Of a stretch of DNA of 64,000 bases, positions 6,273 to 15,137 are shown piece by piece. The stretch's first letter is position 1, and every line of letters starts with the position of its first letter. Source of the stretch: Planctomycetota bacterium (GTDB lineage: Bacteria > Planctomycetota > UBA1135 > UBA2386); assembly GCA_016716265.1 (NCBI GenBank), contig JADJWQ010000001.1, positions 62,001 to 126,000 on the forward strand, read 5' to 3'. The notes under the pieces are model-generated. The model did not search any database. It saw only the letters and a list, made by a program, of their open reading frames with translations, and had not been told where the DNA came from. The translations under genes were made by a program, and so were the position numbers.

Positions 6273-8534
6273 ATGATTCCAAACGCGACCCGCCACACCC
6301 TCCGGAGTGCCGCACTGGCTCTCGCAGTCCTCGCGGCCGCCTCCGCCCTCACGGCGCAGGTCGAGTGGACCAAGCCCGTGCTCGAGGCACGGGCCGGCGG
6401 CTTCGCGTTCGACCCGCTCCGCGGCGTCGCGGTGCTCTACGGCAGCTTCTCCGCCTACGCACCCAGGGACACCTGGGAGTGGGACGACACCTCGTGGCGG
6501 CGCCGACCACCACAGCCGGGGACGACTCCGGCCCCATGGGGGCCGGGCATGGTCTTCGACGCGGCGCGATCGCAGATCGTCCTCCACGGCGGGCTCTACC
6601 CCTCCAGCAATACTTCGAACGACACCTGGGCCTGGGACGGTACGACGTGGAGAAGGATGCAGACGATTGGCGCTCCCCCGGTGCGCGACCACTTCAGCGT
6701 CGCGTACGACCGGGCGCGGGGCCGTCTCGTGCTCTTCGGCGGCAATGTCAGGCAGGTGGCATACGCCGACACGTGGGAGTGGGACGGCACAATCTGGCTG
6801 CAGCGCCATCCGGCCACGAGTCCGCCAGGCCGAACCCGGGCGGCCATGACGTACGACGCGCATCGCCGCGAGGTGTTGCTCTTCGGCGGAAGTGACTCCA
6901 ACCAGTCCCTCGACGACCTTTGGGCCTGGGACGGCACCGACTGGCGACCACGCCAGGCGTCGGTACGTCCCTCAGCCCGCGCCTTCCCTGCCATGACGTT
7001 CGACGACGTGCGCGGACGGGCGGTGATGTACGGCGGATTGCAGGCGGGAACGGACACTTGGGAATGGGACGGCGCCGCCTGGCATCAGTTTCCAACGCTG
7101 GTGAATCCTGGCGATACTTCGGCTTCGGGCCGCATGACCTTCGATTCGATCCGCAACCAGACCCTGCTGCTCGTCATGGACAGCCTTTGGGCGTGGAACG
7201 GCTCGAACTGGCGACGGATCACGCAATCCGTAAGCCCGTTTGCCCGAGGTAGTCCGGCGATCGCCGCGGACGCCGCCAACTCGACTGCGCTGTTGTTCGG
7301 CGGCTTGCCACCCTGCAGTCCGTGTCCCGGCGGCGACGATACGTGGTCCTGGAATGGCTCGGCGTGGACCGAGCTCCAGCTGGCGGTGCGGCCACCGGCC
7401 CGTGCGGGTCACGCGATGGTCGCCGACCTCTCGCGCGGACGGATCGTCCTGTTCGGTGGCGGCGACAGCACCACCGTCCCCGGCGTCACACTCCAGGACC
7501 AATGGGAGTGGAACGGGTCGGCATGGTCGCAGCTGAGCCCGACCGTGCTGCCCCCCGGGCGCAGCCACCACGGCATGGCGTACGACAGCTTGCGCGACCG
7601 CATCGTGCTGTTCGGGGGCGCTGTGGTGGGTGGTGCCAGTCTCGGTGACACCTGGGAGTACGACGGCCGCACCTGGGCCCAGCGCACTACGCCGCGCGCC
7701 CCAACCCCGCGGAGCGAACCCGCGATGGCCTTCGACTCCCATCGCGGTCGAACCGTGCTGTACGGAGGCGTGCGGTCCCAGTCGTCCTGGATCTACGACA
7801 CCTGGGAATGGGACGGTGGCACCTGGACTCAATCGACCTCGGCTGCGCCGCAGCTCCATTCCGCCAGGCTCGTCTACGACTTCGCCCGTGACCGCTGCGT
7901 CCTGGTCGGCAGGGACGCCTCCACCGGCATCGTGTCGAGCCACGAATTCGACGGCACGGCGTGGACGCGACGCACCACGACCGAGATTCCCCCAAATAGT
8001 AACAGCGGCCTAAATCCCGGCGGCTTCGCGTTGTGCTACCAGCCGTGGAGCGGACGTACATTGATGTTCGGGGATCGTAACGGCAGTCCGCTCGAAACCT
8101 GGGAGTACGGGCCCACCCACCCGGCGTCGGTCTCGTCGTTCGGCGCGGGCTGCTCGGGCAGCGCCGGCACCCCCGCACTCGGCGCCCGCCCGCTCCCCTG
8201 GCTCGGCGACACGCTGACCCTCGAGGCGGTCAACCTCGCGACCGGCCCCGCGGCCATCCTGTTTGGCTCGTCCGACACGGTATGGAACGGTGTGCCGCTG
8301 CCCTTCGATCTCGGCTCGCTCGGCATGCCGGGGTGCTGGCTCCGCGTCGATCCGACGGTCGTGCTCGCGCTCGCGGTCTCCGCCGGCACCGCCACGTTCC
8401 GCCTCCCGATCGCTCTCGACCCGCAGCTCCTCGGCCTGTCGCTCTACGCGCAGGCCGTGTCCATCGACCCACCCGCCAACCCGTTCGGAGCAGCCGTCAG
8501 CAACGGGCTGCGGATTGCGATCGGCGGCCGCTGA
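6273..8534 (+). CDS. secreted kelch-type beta-propeller protein, paralogue A
   Basis: The 753-residue product starts at ATG with a signal peptide (basic start, Ala/Leu core, cleavage near ALTAQ). The body is a string of about 50-residue repeats with DTWEWDG/W and LFGG motifs, as in kelch or galactose-oxidase-like propellers. No catalytic copper ligands could be recognised, so this is probably a binding or structural protein. The last ~140 residues form a separate module (FGAGCSGSAG, LPWLGDTLTLE, SLGMPGCWLRV, ANPFGAAVSNGLR) seen on many secreted proteins of this group. It may be a sorting or surface-attachment domain. A paralogue follows 10 bases downstream. Confidence 0.8.
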   Translation: MIPNATRHTLRSAALALAVLAAASALTAQVEWTKPVLEARAGGFAFDPLRGVAVLYGSFSAYAPRDTWEWDDTSWRRRPPQPGTTPAPWGPGMVFDAARSQIVLHGGLYPSSNTSNDTWAWDGTTWRRMQTIGAPPVRDHFSVAYDRARGRLVLFGGNVRQVAYADTWEWDGTIWLQRHPATSPPGRTRAAMTYDAHRREVLLFGGSDSNQSLDDLWAWDGTDWRPRQASVRPSARAFPAMTFDDVRGRAVMYGGLQAGTDTWEWDGAAWHQFPTLVNPGDTSASGRMTFDSIRNQTLLLVMDSLWAWNGSNWRRITQSVSPFARGSPAIAADAANSTALLFGGLPPCSPCPGGDDTWSWNGSAWTELQLAVRPPARAGHAMVADLSRGRIVLFGGGDSTTVPGVTLQDQWEWNGSAWSQLSPTVLPPGRSHHGMAYDSLRDRIVLFGGAVVGGASLGDTWEYDGRTWAQRTTPRAPTPRSEPAMAFDSHRGRTVLYGGVRSQSSWIYDTWEWDGGTWTQSTSAAPQLHSARLVYDFARDRCVLVGRDASTGIVSSHEFDGTAWTRRTTTEIPPNSNSGLNPGGFALCYQPWSGRTLMFGDRNGSPLETWEYGPTHPASVSSFGAGCSGSAGTPALGARPLPWLGDTLTLEAVNLATGPAAILFGSSDTVWNGVPLPFDLGSLGMPGCWLRVDPTVVLALAVSAGTATFRLPIALDPQLLGLSLYAQAVSIDPPANPFGAAVSNGLRIAIGGR
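8186..8534 (+). repeat. 3' module shared with the next gene (copy A)
   Basis: About 349 bp covering the C-terminal module differs from 10446-10794 at only about 20 positions by my count, whereas the propeller regions and the sequence just upstream are strongly diverged. The sharp boundary suggests recent gene conversion or strong constraint on the module. Confidence 0.75.
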
Positions 8535-8544
8535 ACGCCCATCA

Positions 8545-10794
8545 ATGTCTGTTCATACTAAATCCCGCACCGTGACCTCCGAATCGACACGCCCGGCCAG
8601 AGCGTGTCCGACGCTGGCCCTTGTCATAGTCGCCGTCTCAGCGTCCTTGTCGGCACAAGTGCAGTGGACTGCAGTTCCCCTGCTCCGGAACCCGGGCAAC
8701 CTCCACGCAACTCGCGCGCTCGTCTACGACACCGCTCGAGCCAAGACGATCCTGGTCCGCGGCTTTCCATACGGAGGGCCGGTCGAAACCTGGGAATGGG
8801 ACGGGACCTCGTGGGCGCAGGCTCCTTCGGCCGTGTCGCCGCCTGCCCGGGTCAGCCATACGCTCGCCTACGATGCTGTTCGAGGCCGGGTCGTGCTGTT
8901 CGGCGGAGTCGCCCAGTCGGGGCAGTCCGTTTTCCTCGATGACACCTGGGAGTGGGACGGACGCGCCTGGACCCAGGCATCGCCCACCGTTCGCCCCTCG
9001 CCACGCGAACAGCATGCCATGACCTTCGACCTCGCATCGGGCCTAACCGTTCTGCACGGTGGCTACGACGCGACTGGACGCGCGCTGGGGGACACCTGGA
9101 CCTGGGACGGTTCCCTGTGGACACAGGCGAGTCCGCTCACGATGCCATCCGCGCGCGGCGGCCACGCTCTCGCCTTCGATCCGGTCCGTGGCCGCACGCT
9201 GCTCTTCGGCGGAGTCGACGCCCAGACCTGGGAATGGAACGGCTCGACCTGGAGTCGCGTCTACCCTGCGTCGTCACCGCCGGCCCGCGATCTCGCCGCC
9301 ATGACGACTGATACGGCTCGCGGTGTCGTTGTCTTGGTCGGCGGACACGCGGGATTCGGTATCGGGAGCGACGAACACTGGGAGTGGAATGGAACGAACT
9401 GGACGTTCCGGTCGCACGCTCCGTTCTACCCGCGGCTCGGACACGGGCTGGCCTTCGACGCTGCGCGGCGGCGAGTCGTGATGTTCGGCGGGGGCGGTAG
9501 GACTCCTGGAGGCGGTGATTACCGCTACCCGTCCGACACCTTCGAGTGGGACGGCTCTGCTTGGCGTGAAGCCGCTCCGCCGACCAATCCCGACGGTCAG
9601 CTGAGTTTTCTCTCGTTCGATCACGCTCGGGGTCAGGTGTTTGGGTACGGATTCACATACGGCCTCGCTTGGCACTGGAATGGCGTACGTTGGGCCAGGA
9701 GTACACCCAGCACCAGACCTCCTGATCGCTGGCCCGTGCACGCGAACTTCGCGAGCGACCCGATCCGCGGCCGCATCACGCTGTTCGGAGGCTACGCGAA
9801 CGGGTCCTACGTCGCCGACACCTGGGAGTGGGACGGCAACGACTGGCTCCAGCGCTTCCCGAACAACCGACCGAGCGCCCGGAGTGGTCACGCGATGGCG
9901 TGGTTCTCGCGCCGACAACGCGTCGTGCTCTTTGGCGGCGGCGACAACCAGACCTGGGAATGGGACGGTAACGACTGGCTCCAACGTGGCGCGCCGATCG
10001 CCCCGAACGCACGCAGCGACCACGTCATGGCCGAGGACGAGGCACGTGGAGTGCTCGTTCTGTACGGCGGCAATCCGGGGCCAGTCTACGACACCTGGGA
10101 GTGGGACGGGACGGCATGGAGTTTCCGACCGGTCGTGGGACCTATGATCCGTCCGTCTTGGAACGGCCTGGTCTACGACCGGGCGCGCCAGCGCGTCGTT
10201 CTACACGGAGAGAACGCGACTACCTCTGGACCAGAGACCTGGGAATATGACGGCATCGCATGGGTGCAGCGCTCTGCCGCACCTGTGAGACCGGCCGGGT
10301 TGGCTTTCGACCCGATTCGCGGCGTAGCTGTCCGCTACGGCGGTAGCGACGAAGAGACTTGGGAATATGGACCGACTCACCCAGCATCGATGACGACGAT
10401 CGGTGCTGGCTGCACCGGCACGCGTGGGATACCGAGCCTCACCACCCACCGCCTGCCCTGGCTCGGCGACACGCTGACCCTCGAAGCCAGCAACCTCTCG
10501 ACCGGCCCCGCGGCCATGCTGTTCGGCTCGTCCGACATGGTGTGGAACGGTGTGCCGCTGCCCTTCGATCTCGGCTCGCTCGGCATGCCGGGATGCTGGC
10601 TCCGCGTCGATCCGGCGGTCGTGCTCGCGCTCGCGGTCTCCGCCGGGACCGGCACGTTCCGCCTCCCGATCGCCCTCGACCCGCAGCTCCTCGGCCTGTC
10701 GCTCTACGCGCAGGCCGTGTCCATCGACCCACCCGCCAACCCGTTCGGAGCAGCCGTCAGCAACGGGCTGCGGATTACGATTGGCGGGCGCTGA
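8545..10794 (+). CDS. secreted kelch-type beta-propeller protein, paralogue B
   Basis: The 749-residue product has the same architecture as its upstream neighbour: signal peptide ending near SASLSAQ, a long run of DTWEWDG/LFGG repeats, then the FGAGC-like module (here IGAGCTGTRG and LPWLGDTLTLE). The start is ATG 8545, close behind the neighbour's stop, so the pair could share a transcript. Some repeats here lack the LFGG strand or have changed spacing, which suggests the propellers evolve by repeat gain and loss. I infer an extracellular binding or structural role. Confidence 0.8.
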   Translation: MSVHTKSRTVTSESTRPARACPTLALVIVAVSASLSAQVQWTAVPLLRNPGNLHATRALVYDTARAKTILVRGFPYGGPVETWEWDGTSWAQAPSAVSPPARVSHTLAYDAVRGRVVLFGGVAQSGQSVFLDDTWEWDGRAWTQASPTVRPSPREQHAMTFDLASGLTVLHGGYDATGRALGDTWTWDGSLWTQASPLTMPSARGGHALAFDPVRGRTLLFGGVDAQTWEWNGSTWSRVYPASSPPARDLAAMTTDTARGVVVLVGGHAGFGIGSDEHWEWNGTNWTFRSHAPFYPRLGHGLAFDAARRRVVMFGGGGRTPGGGDYRYPSDTFEWDGSAWREAAPPTNPDGQLSFLSFDHARGQVFGYGFTYGLAWHWNGVRWARSTPSTRPPDRWPVHANFASDPIRGRITLFGGYANGSYVADTWEWDGNDWLQRFPNNRPSARSGHAMAWFSRRQRVVLFGGGDNQTWEWDGNDWLQRGAPIAPNARSDHVMAEDEARGVLVLYGGNPGPVYDTWEWDGTAWSFRPVVGPMIRPSWNGLVYDRARQRVVLHGENATTSGPETWEYDGIAWVQRSAAPVRPAGLAFDPIRGVAVRYGGSDEETWEYGPTHPASMTTIGAGCTGTRGIPSLTTHRLPWLGDTLTLEASNLSTGPAAMLFGSSDMVWNGVPLPFDLGSLGMPGCWLRVDPAVVLALAVSAGTGTFRLPIALDPQLLGLSLYAQAVSIDPPANPFGAAVSNGLRITIGGR
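10446..10794 (+). repeat. 3' module shared with the previous gene (copy B)
   Basis: Partner of the segment at 8186-8534; see that entry. The final ~80 bp are nearly identical between the two genes up to a few bases before the stop codon. Confidence 0.75.
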
Positions 10795-10819
10795 ACGCTC
10801 CCCTCGCCGCAATCGCGGC

Positions 10820-13800
10820 ATGCAGGCGAACGTGAAACTCGAACGTGAACCCGACGGAGCCGGCCCGACCCAGCTGACTCCGGAAGAGATCGACGCGGCG
10901 CTGCGCGCTGCGTACGGCGGCACCGCGCCCCGGCCACCGAACGTCGACAGCGTGCTCGAGCACCTCTGCGACGTGGTCGGCGACCGTCCGACCGTCACGC
11001 TCCGCGAGCCGGCCGGGTCCGAGCGTCGGGCGGGGCAGCTTCCGCCCATCGGCTCCGCCGGTCGCTTCGAGGTCCTCGAGGAGCTCGGCCGCGGCGGTCT
11101 CGGCGTCGTGCTGCGGGGCCACGACGTCGACCTCGGCCGCGACGTCGCGATGAAGGTCCTGCACCACCGCCACGTCGGCGACCCGGCGATGGTCCACAAG
11201 CTGGTCGACGAGGCCCGGATCGGCGGCCAGCTCGAGCACCCCGGCATCGTCCCCGTCTACGAGATGGGGATCGATGCCGCCGGCAGGCCATTCTTCGCGA
11301 TGAAGCTGGTCGCCGGCCGGACCCTGGCCTCGCTGCTACACGCGCGCCACGACGTCGACGACGATCGCACGCGGCTGTTGTCGATCTTCACCCAGGTCTG
11401 CCAGGCGGTCGGCTACGCGCACGCGCGCGGCGTCGTGCACCGCGACCTCAAGCCGTCCAACGTGATGGTCGGGGCATTCGGCGAGGTGCAGGTCGTCGAC
11501 TGGGGCCTCGCGAAGGTCGTCGACCGCGCCGCCGCCGAGCCCGCGGTGATCGCCGGCACGCCCGCCTACATGGCACCCGAGCAGGCGCGCGGCGACGACG
11601 GCGCGGTCGACGCGCGCGCCGACGTATTCGGGCTCGGCGCGATCCTCTGCGAGATCCTGACCGGGCGCTCGCCGTTCAGCGGGTCGACCGCCGACGAGAC
11701 GCGGCGCGCCGCGGCTGCGGCAGACCTCGCGCCCGCACGCCAGGCACTCGCCGCCTGCGGCGCCGAGCCGGACCTGCGAGACCTCGCGCTGCGCTGCATC
11801 GATCCCGATCCCGCACGGCGTCCGCCACACGGCACCGCCGTCGCCGAGGCCGTGACCGCGCACCTCGCGTCGGTCGAGAACCGCGCCCGCGCCGCCGAGC
11901 TGCAGCTCGCCCGCGCCGAGACGCGCGCGCTCGAGGAGCGACGCCGGCGCCGCCTGGCCGCAGCGCTCGCGTGCGCGGTCATCGTGATCGTCGCGCTCGG
12001 CGGCGGCGGCCTCGCGTGGATCCGCAGCGCCGCGCGGCTCCGGGCCGAACGGGCCGAAGCGCAGGTGCAGCAGGCCATCGAGCGCACGCAAGCTGCCCTC
12101 GGCGCGGCTCGCGCCAGCGATGCCGCGGACGTCGAGGTGTGGTCGGCGGCGCTGGCGGCCGCGCGCGAGGCCATTGCGATCGCGGCCGCACCCGACGTGC
12201 GGGAGCCGGTGCGCGAACGCACGCGTTCGGCGCTCGCCGACGCCGAGGCCGGCGGCCGCGCCGCCAATGCCGCCGCAGCACGCAGAGCACTCGAGGCGCG
12301 CGTCCGCGAGCGCCTGCACGAGATCCGCGAGGAGCGTGCCGACGACTGGACCACGTCGGTCGCGCAGCACGATGCCGCCTACGCGGCGGCGTTCCGCGAA
12401 CTCGGTATCGACGTCGATGTCGAGCCGCAGGACGCTGGCAGCGCCGTATCGCTCGTGCACCGGAGCCCGTTGACCGACGACCTGATCGCCGCGCTCGACG
12501 ACTGGGTCCGCATGCTGACCCGGTCGGGACACGACGCATCGCGCGACCCGGCGACCCTCCGGACGATCGCGATCTCCGCGGATCCGGACCCTGTCCGACT
12601 CAGACTCCGCACCGCCTGGTTCGAAGCCGACCAGGACGCGATGCTGGCGCTGAGCGCCGACCCGGAGCGTCCCACCTGGCCGGCCGCGACGCAGGGCCTG
12701 CTGGGCTTCGTCCTGAGCGGGTTCGAGCACTCTGACGAAGCGCGGCACGTGCTGACCGACGCACAGCTCCGCTACCCGGACGACTTCTGGATCAGCCACG
12801 ACCTCGCATTGCTGTGGTCGACCGAGTCGCCGGAAGGGCTGCGCGAACGCGTGCGCTACCTGTCGGCCGCGTTGGCGCTGCGCCCGCACAGCCATCACGT
12901 CCAGGTCGACCTCGCGCAGACGTTCGACTTCGCCGGCGAGTCCGCGCGGGGGATCCTCCACGCGCGCGAGGCGCTGCGGCTGCGGCCGGATCTCGCCCCC
13001 GCCCACGCGGTGCTGTGTCGCTGCCTGGTTCGCACCGGTGACGTCGACGACGCCGTCGCCGCGGGGCGCGAGGCAGTGCGGCTCGCGCCGGAGGTGGCCA
13101 CTTCCTGGGACGAGCTCGGCCATGCGCTCTACCGCGCCGGCGACGCCGACGGCACGCTGGCAGCGTGCCGCGAAGCGCTCGCCCGCGGCGAGCGCACGGC
13201 GCTGCGCCTCGACCGGCTCGGCGTCGCGCTCGACGACGTCGGCGAGCACGAGGCCGCGATCACGACGCTGCGCGAGGCGCTCGAACTCGAGCCCGACCTG
13301 CAGTCGGCCCACGTCAATCTCGGTGTCGCGCTCGTAGCCGTCGGCCACTACGACGAGGCGATCGTCGAGTACCGGATCGCGCTCGAGATGATCCCCGACG
13401 ACTACGAGGTCTGGGTCAACCTCGGTAATACGTGGCTCCACAAGGGCGACGCCGTGACGGCGCTCGCGGCATACCGCGAAGCGAGCCGGTACGGCCCGGA
13501 CCATGTGAAGGCGTGGATTGGCATCGCGGCCGCCAGCACGCGGCTCGGCGACGTGGCCCAGGCCATCGCGGCCCACCGCGAAGCGATCCGACTCGCTCCA
13601 ACCGACCTGTCGAGCTACGAGAAGCTCGCCGCGCTGCTGCTCGAGACCGGAGCGTCGGCCGAGGCCGCACAGGTGGCCCGCTCCGGTCTCGCGGTCGAGC
13701 GCACGGCGAACCTGCTCGCCACGCTCGGCGGTGCGCTGCGCGGAGCGGACCACGCTACCGAGGCACTCGAGGTGTTGCAGGAGGCCCTGCGACTCGAGCC

Positions 13801-14956
13801 GGACCTGGTCGCGGCCCACCTGAACCTCGGCCCTGCGCTGCGCACCCTCGGCCGACTCGACGAAGCGGAGGCGCACCTGCGCCGCGCGCTGGAGCTCGCG
13901 CCCGACCTCGCGATCGCGCACATGAACCTGGGCGTCGTGCTCGAGGACAGGCACGACCTCGAAGGAGCGCGCGGCGAGTACACGGAGGCGACGCGGCTCG
14001 ACCCCGGCAACGCGGTCGCGTGGTACGACCTCGGCCTCGCCCACGACAAGCTGCGCGACTACGAGCTCGCGGCGAGCTGCTTCGAGCGCGCCGTCGAGCT
14101 CGCGCCGGACCGCACCGACTTCCGCTACGAGCTCGGCCGCTCCTGCGTCCGGCTCGGCGATCTCTCCGGTGGCCTCGACGGGCTGCAGGAGGTCGTGCGG
14201 CGGGCCCCCGACCACCTGCGCGCGCTGGTCCTGCTCGCCGACCTGCAGTGGATGTGCGGCGAGACCGTGCGGATTCGCGAGCTGCTCGACCGCGCCCGGG
14301 ATCTCGCGGGCGACGACCGCGATGGGCTCGTCGACGTCGGCAGGATGTACGCTCGGAACGGCTGGTACGAGGACGCGCGCGAGATGTTCGACCGGGCGAC
14401 GGCGCTCGGTGAGCCGGGCACCGCCGATGCCGCTGCGCGGTGCACCGCCGCCATCGAGCAAGGCCGCGGACTGCAGGCCGTACTCGCGCTCGAGGCCCCG
14501 CTCGAGAGTCCCCAACACGCGCTCGAGCTCGGTCAACTCGCGCTGCGCAAGGAGATGTATCAGGACGCGGCGGATCTGCTCGGCTTCCTGATCGGGAAGC
14601 TCGGCGATCGCGCCCCACCGGAGGCCTTCTTCGCCGCCGCGCTCGCTGCGACCGCATTGGGATTCGGAGTCGCGGCACCGTCCGACCGCCCCGACGCGCC
14701 GACCTGGCGGCAGCAGGCGGTCCAATGGCTCGACCGCGCGCTCGAAGGCGAGGCAGCGCGGATCCGCGGTCTGCAGGCCGCGGATCGTGGCTGGTATCTC
14801 GGCGCGCTGCGCGGCTGGTCCCGGCGCCCCCAGCTCGCACCGCTGCGGGATCCGGCCCGGCTCGGGCTGCTCGACGACGACGAGCGCGCGGCGGTCGAGG
14901 CGTTCTGGGCCCGCTACGAAGCGGTCATCTGCGCGCTGACGCAGTCGTCGCGCTGA
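10820..14956 (+). CDS. receptor-like Ser/Thr protein kinase with long TPR region
   Basis: The 1,378-residue product has a kinase domain at about residues 83-340: glycine loop ELGRGGLGVV, Lys112 in AMKVL, catalytic HRDLKPSN with Asp209, and GTPAYMAPEQ. The magnesium motif is DWG (D227-G229) instead of DFG, common in planctomycete kinases. An Arg/Glu-rich segment leads to one membrane span at about 380-401. Beyond it is an Ala-rich helical stretch, then TPR repeats from about residue 640 onwards, with typical LxxAxxxxPD endings. The kinase should be cytosolic and the TPR part on the other side of the membrane, sensing a partner. It follows the kelch genes by 25 bases. Confidence 0.88.
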   Translation: MQANVKLEREPDGAGPTQLTPEEIDAALRAAYGGTAPRPPNVDSVLEHLCDVVGDRPTVTLREPAGSERRAGQLPPIGSAGRFEVLEELGRGGLGVVLRGHDVDLGRDVAMKVLHHRHVGDPAMVHKLVDEARIGGQLEHPGIVPVYEMGIDAAGRPFFAMKLVAGRTLASLLHARHDVDDDRTRLLSIFTQVCQAVGYAHARGVVHRDLKPSNVMVGAFGEVQVVDWGLAKVVDRAAAEPAVIAGTPAYMAPEQARGDDGAVDARADVFGLGAILCEILTGRSPFSGSTADETRRAAAAADLAPARQALAACGAEPDLRDLALRCIDPDPARRPPHGTAVAEAVTAHLASVENRARAAELQLARAETRALEERRRRRLAAALACAVIVIVALGGGGLAWIRSAARLRAERAEAQVQQAIERTQAALGAARASDAADVEVWSAALAAAREAIAIAAAPDVREPVRERTRSALADAEAGGRAANAAAARRALEARVRERLHEIREERADDWTTSVAQHDAAYAAAFRELGIDVDVEPQDAGSAVSLVHRSPLTDDLIAALDDWVRMLTRSGHDASRDPATLRTIAISADPDPVRLRLRTAWFEADQDAMLALSADPERPTWPAATQGLLGFVLSGFEHSDEARHVLTDAQLRYPDDFWISHDLALLWSTESPEGLRERVRYLSAALALRPHSHHVQVDLAQTFDFAGESARGILHAREALRLRPDLAPAHAVLCRCLVRTGDVDDAVAAGREAVRLAPEVATSWDELGHALYRAGDADGTLAACREALARGERTALRLDRLGVALDDVGEHEAAITTLREALELEPDLQSAHVNLGVALVAVGHYDEAIVEYRIALEMIPDDYEVWVNLGNTWLHKGDAVTALAAYREASRYGPDHVKAWIGIAAASTRLGDVAQAIAAHREAIRLAPTDLSSYEKLAALLLETGASAEAAQVARSGLAVERTANLLATLGGALRGADHATEALEVLQEALRLEPDLVAAHLNLGPALRTLGRLDEAEAHLRRALELAPDLAIAHMNLGVVLEDRHDLEGARGEYTEATRLDPGNAVAWYDLGLAHDKLRDYELAASCFERAVELAPDRTDFRYELGRSCVRLGDLSGGLDGLQEVVRRAPDHLRALVLLADLQWMCGETVRIRELLDRARDLAGDDRDGLVDVGRMYARNGWYEDAREMFDRATALGEPGTADAAARCTAAIEQGRGLQAVLALEAPLESPQHALELGQLALRKEMYQDAADLLGFLIGKLGDRAPPEAFFAAALAATALGFGVAAPSDRPDAPTWRQQAVQWLDRALEGEAARIRGLQAADRGWYLGALRGWSRRPQLAPLRDPARLGLLDDDERAAVEAFWARYEAVICALTQSSR

Positions 14957-15137
14957 CCTCCGCGTCCCGGCGTCCTCGCTGCGGACCGGTCGAGACGTCG
15001 CCGCCGCGCCGCGCGGGGCGACGGGATTTCTCGCCGCGATTCGGCGAAACGCGCGCGACGCTGGAACCAGCGGCTGGACGACCGGACGTGGTGCGCAGTC
15101 GTGATCCGCACCGCGGACGACGCCCCGGGATCCCGCC

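Noticed and set aside
6273..10794. kelch repeats as galactose oxidase enzymes
   Set aside because: Copper ligands and thioether Tyr-Cys pair cannot be identified.
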